In this document: in pieces, positions 62,361-64,000 of the stretch | Layout: every line of letters begins with the position of its first letter | Position numbering within the stretch: the stretch's first letter is position 1 | DNA from: Todiramphus chloris collaris | Lineage: Eukaryota; Chordata; Aves; Coraciiformes; Alcedinidae | Assembly: GCA_025345505.1 (NCBI GenBank) | Contig: JANVCC010000018.1 | Coordinates: forward strand, 9,804,178 to 9,868,177 | Length of the DNA stretch: 64,000 bases | Reading direction: 5' to 3' | Made by a program: the position numbers and the translations under genes | Notes under the pieces: generated by a model | The model's input: the letters and a program-made list of their open reading frames with translations, nothing else | Database searches by the model: none | Told to the model about the DNA's origin: nothing

Positions 62361-63956
62361 ACAACGCTTGCTATAAGCCTGATATATCCAATGGGCTTTT
62401 TAACAATGAAATTTTCTTTTAGTGTGTTTTAAAACCATCACAAGCCCCGTAGGCAAAGCTGTAATTTGATACATAGTCATGCAGTACATGTTTAATTAGC
62501 TTAAAGCCACTTTGTGATCCTCTCAAATTCCTCTATCCATTAGCAAAACTGCACAAAGAATGAACAGTTGCTTTGGTGCAGCATTCCCTATGTCCAGTGA
62601 AAGGAGATTTGAAACTGTCTTATTCACATTTTGGTATTGTCATGCAGGAGAACTGGCAGAATAATGAAATAAAGGACAAAACAACATTGCCATGAAGATC
62701 TTACAGTTCAAGGTCCAAATTATATAATATAATGCTTACCGCACAGTGCCAGTGGCCTTGACTGTAACTGTTGAATTACCATGCCTGGAAAGGGAAATGT
62801 AAAACTCTGGATAGGCAGGATGATATCCCCATTTAGCTCATTAAAATAGACTTACTGAGGAGCATTGGTGGCTGAAGCAAAACAAGATGTGGACTACTAC
62901 ATGTAAATGATGTGAAGCACAGGTCATTTCAAAGTTAACAGGTTTTTAAGACCAGAGGTAGCACTGTAATCATCTAACTCTTATTTCCTGAGTAACACAA
63001 GCCAGTGGTCTGCAGATTTATTCATGCTGTGGAATCATTCTCCCTTTTTCAAAGTCAAGAATGCTGAGCTCAGAAGATTACAGTTGAAATAGATGTGGAG
63101 GTGATAGGTTTGACCTTATTTGTTCAATTATTTCCTGGAGAAGCTGCACAAGCAAAGGTACAGAAATCAATTTTATCTTTTCAAGTCTTCTTCCTCAACT
63201 GTCTTATTGTAGCAGTGTTTATGATCTGGCCTATATTTATTGCATTCTTCGCTAGCATAGGCCTTGCATTCCTCACTTGATGTTTGCCATGTGTTGGGCA
63301 TTACTTGAGATACATAGTTCTGGTTTCTTTTCTCCACAGTCACTGGACAATTAGCTGATATTATGTAGGCTGGTTTTGAAAATTCATTTCAAGCCATCAG
63401 TTATAAAGGTAACATATTGATGGAGTACTGGTAACAAGAAGAAGACATCAGTGATGAAAAGAATAAAGCAATGAACAATCAAGCTAGCACTGAAATCAGG
63501 CGAGATAAGTAAAATGACATAAGCTGTAACCTGCTTTCATTTTTCTCTCCTTTTCTGTCCATACATACAAATATACATATATATAATCTCATCTGTCTAT
63601 GTGCATATAAACAGATTCTTGCATCTGAAATAAAATACAGGATTTATTTTGTCCTAGCTGTGAGATGAGTAGAGGCAAACTTCATTGATTTGACTTTGTG
63701 TGTTCAGATTTTTCCTGTGGCTATAATTACTCAGCACCTGTACTTCCACTGCTTCTTGTCTCCTGTAGGAAAGTAGGTCTGTTCAATATCGTGGCAGGTA
63801 AAGCGAAGGCTGTGTGTGAAGCCACTGCTTCCTATTTGTACAAGCAATAGGTACAAAATGGACATTAAACAGGCACTCTGCTGTGTACCTGATCAGTGTC
63901 TGTTTCATGTCTATAGTTTTCGTATATTTACCTTATACCTGCCCCAGGAGCTGTTT
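62361..63956. other. Non-coding stretch
   Basis: Nothing recognised. A 61-codon + frame at 63095-63280 ends in a hydrophobic run (FLNCLIVAVFMIWPIFIAFF) but has no splice or homology support. Confidence 0.45.
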
Positions 63957-64000
63957 CTCTCCTCTCCTCTCCTCTCCTCTCCTCTCCTCTCCTCTCCTCT
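63957..64000. repeat. (CCTCT)n microsatellite, cut by window end
   Basis: At least eight perfect CCTCT pentamers run to the last base, so the repeat continues beyond the window. Confidence 0.96.

Overview
The window is about 64 kb of vertebrate nuclear DNA, AT-rich and gene-poor, and almost certainly from a bird. The main evidence is at least eleven CR1 LINE fragments in both orientations, several ending in the avian CR1 3' signature (copies of ATTCTATG or ATTCTGTG). Remnants of avian ERVL-type LTRs also occur, and there are no SINEs of mammalian type. Two near-identical solo LTRs beginning TGTCTTGG resemble LTRs I associate with songbirds. A passerine is therefore the best guess, made from memory of families and not from a search. 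No bacterial-type genes, tRNA or rRNA genes were seen.

The only gene I can support is on the + strand at 24079-26008. Five exons with clean GT-AG borders join in frame into a 344-residue protein. It has one N-terminal membrane segment, a short basic stretch, a long acidic Ser/Gln/Pro-rich middle and a conserved-looking C-terminal motif of the SPATA31/FAM205 (spermatogenesis-associated) type. It sits in a GC-richer island of about 22.7-26.4 kb. Upstream, at 23254-23806, a pair of ~55-bp inverted repeats encloses an antisense remnant of CR1 ORF1 (esterase domain). The last intron of the gene ends in a CR1 3' tail that may carry the branch point.

Layout: 1-14.4 kb is non-coding with two CR1 tails and a strong CTCF-like motif at 6542. 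A 784-bp solo LTR lies at 14455-15238. From 15.2 to 22.7 kb there is non-coding DNA with an old antisense LTR piece near 21.2 kb. The gene island spans 22.7-26.4 kb and is followed by quiet AT-rich DNA to 31.9 kb. A transposon cluster fills 31.96-38.41 kb: an old ERVL-type LTR and four CR1s, one with a 355-codon reverse transcriptase frame. From 38.4 to 53.6 kb the DNA is non-coding, with a pyrimidine-rich zone (41.86-42.69 kb, including 24 consecutive C) next to a second CTCF-like motif, and CR1 pieces at 44.1 and 49.6 kb. A 642-bp solo LTR with a perfect 5-bp target duplication lies at 53587-54228. The rest is quiet AT-rich DNA, one CR1 at 62.15 kb, and a CCTCT microsatellite cut by the window end.

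Gene identity, TE families and regulatory motifs were read by eye. No alignment or database search was possible.
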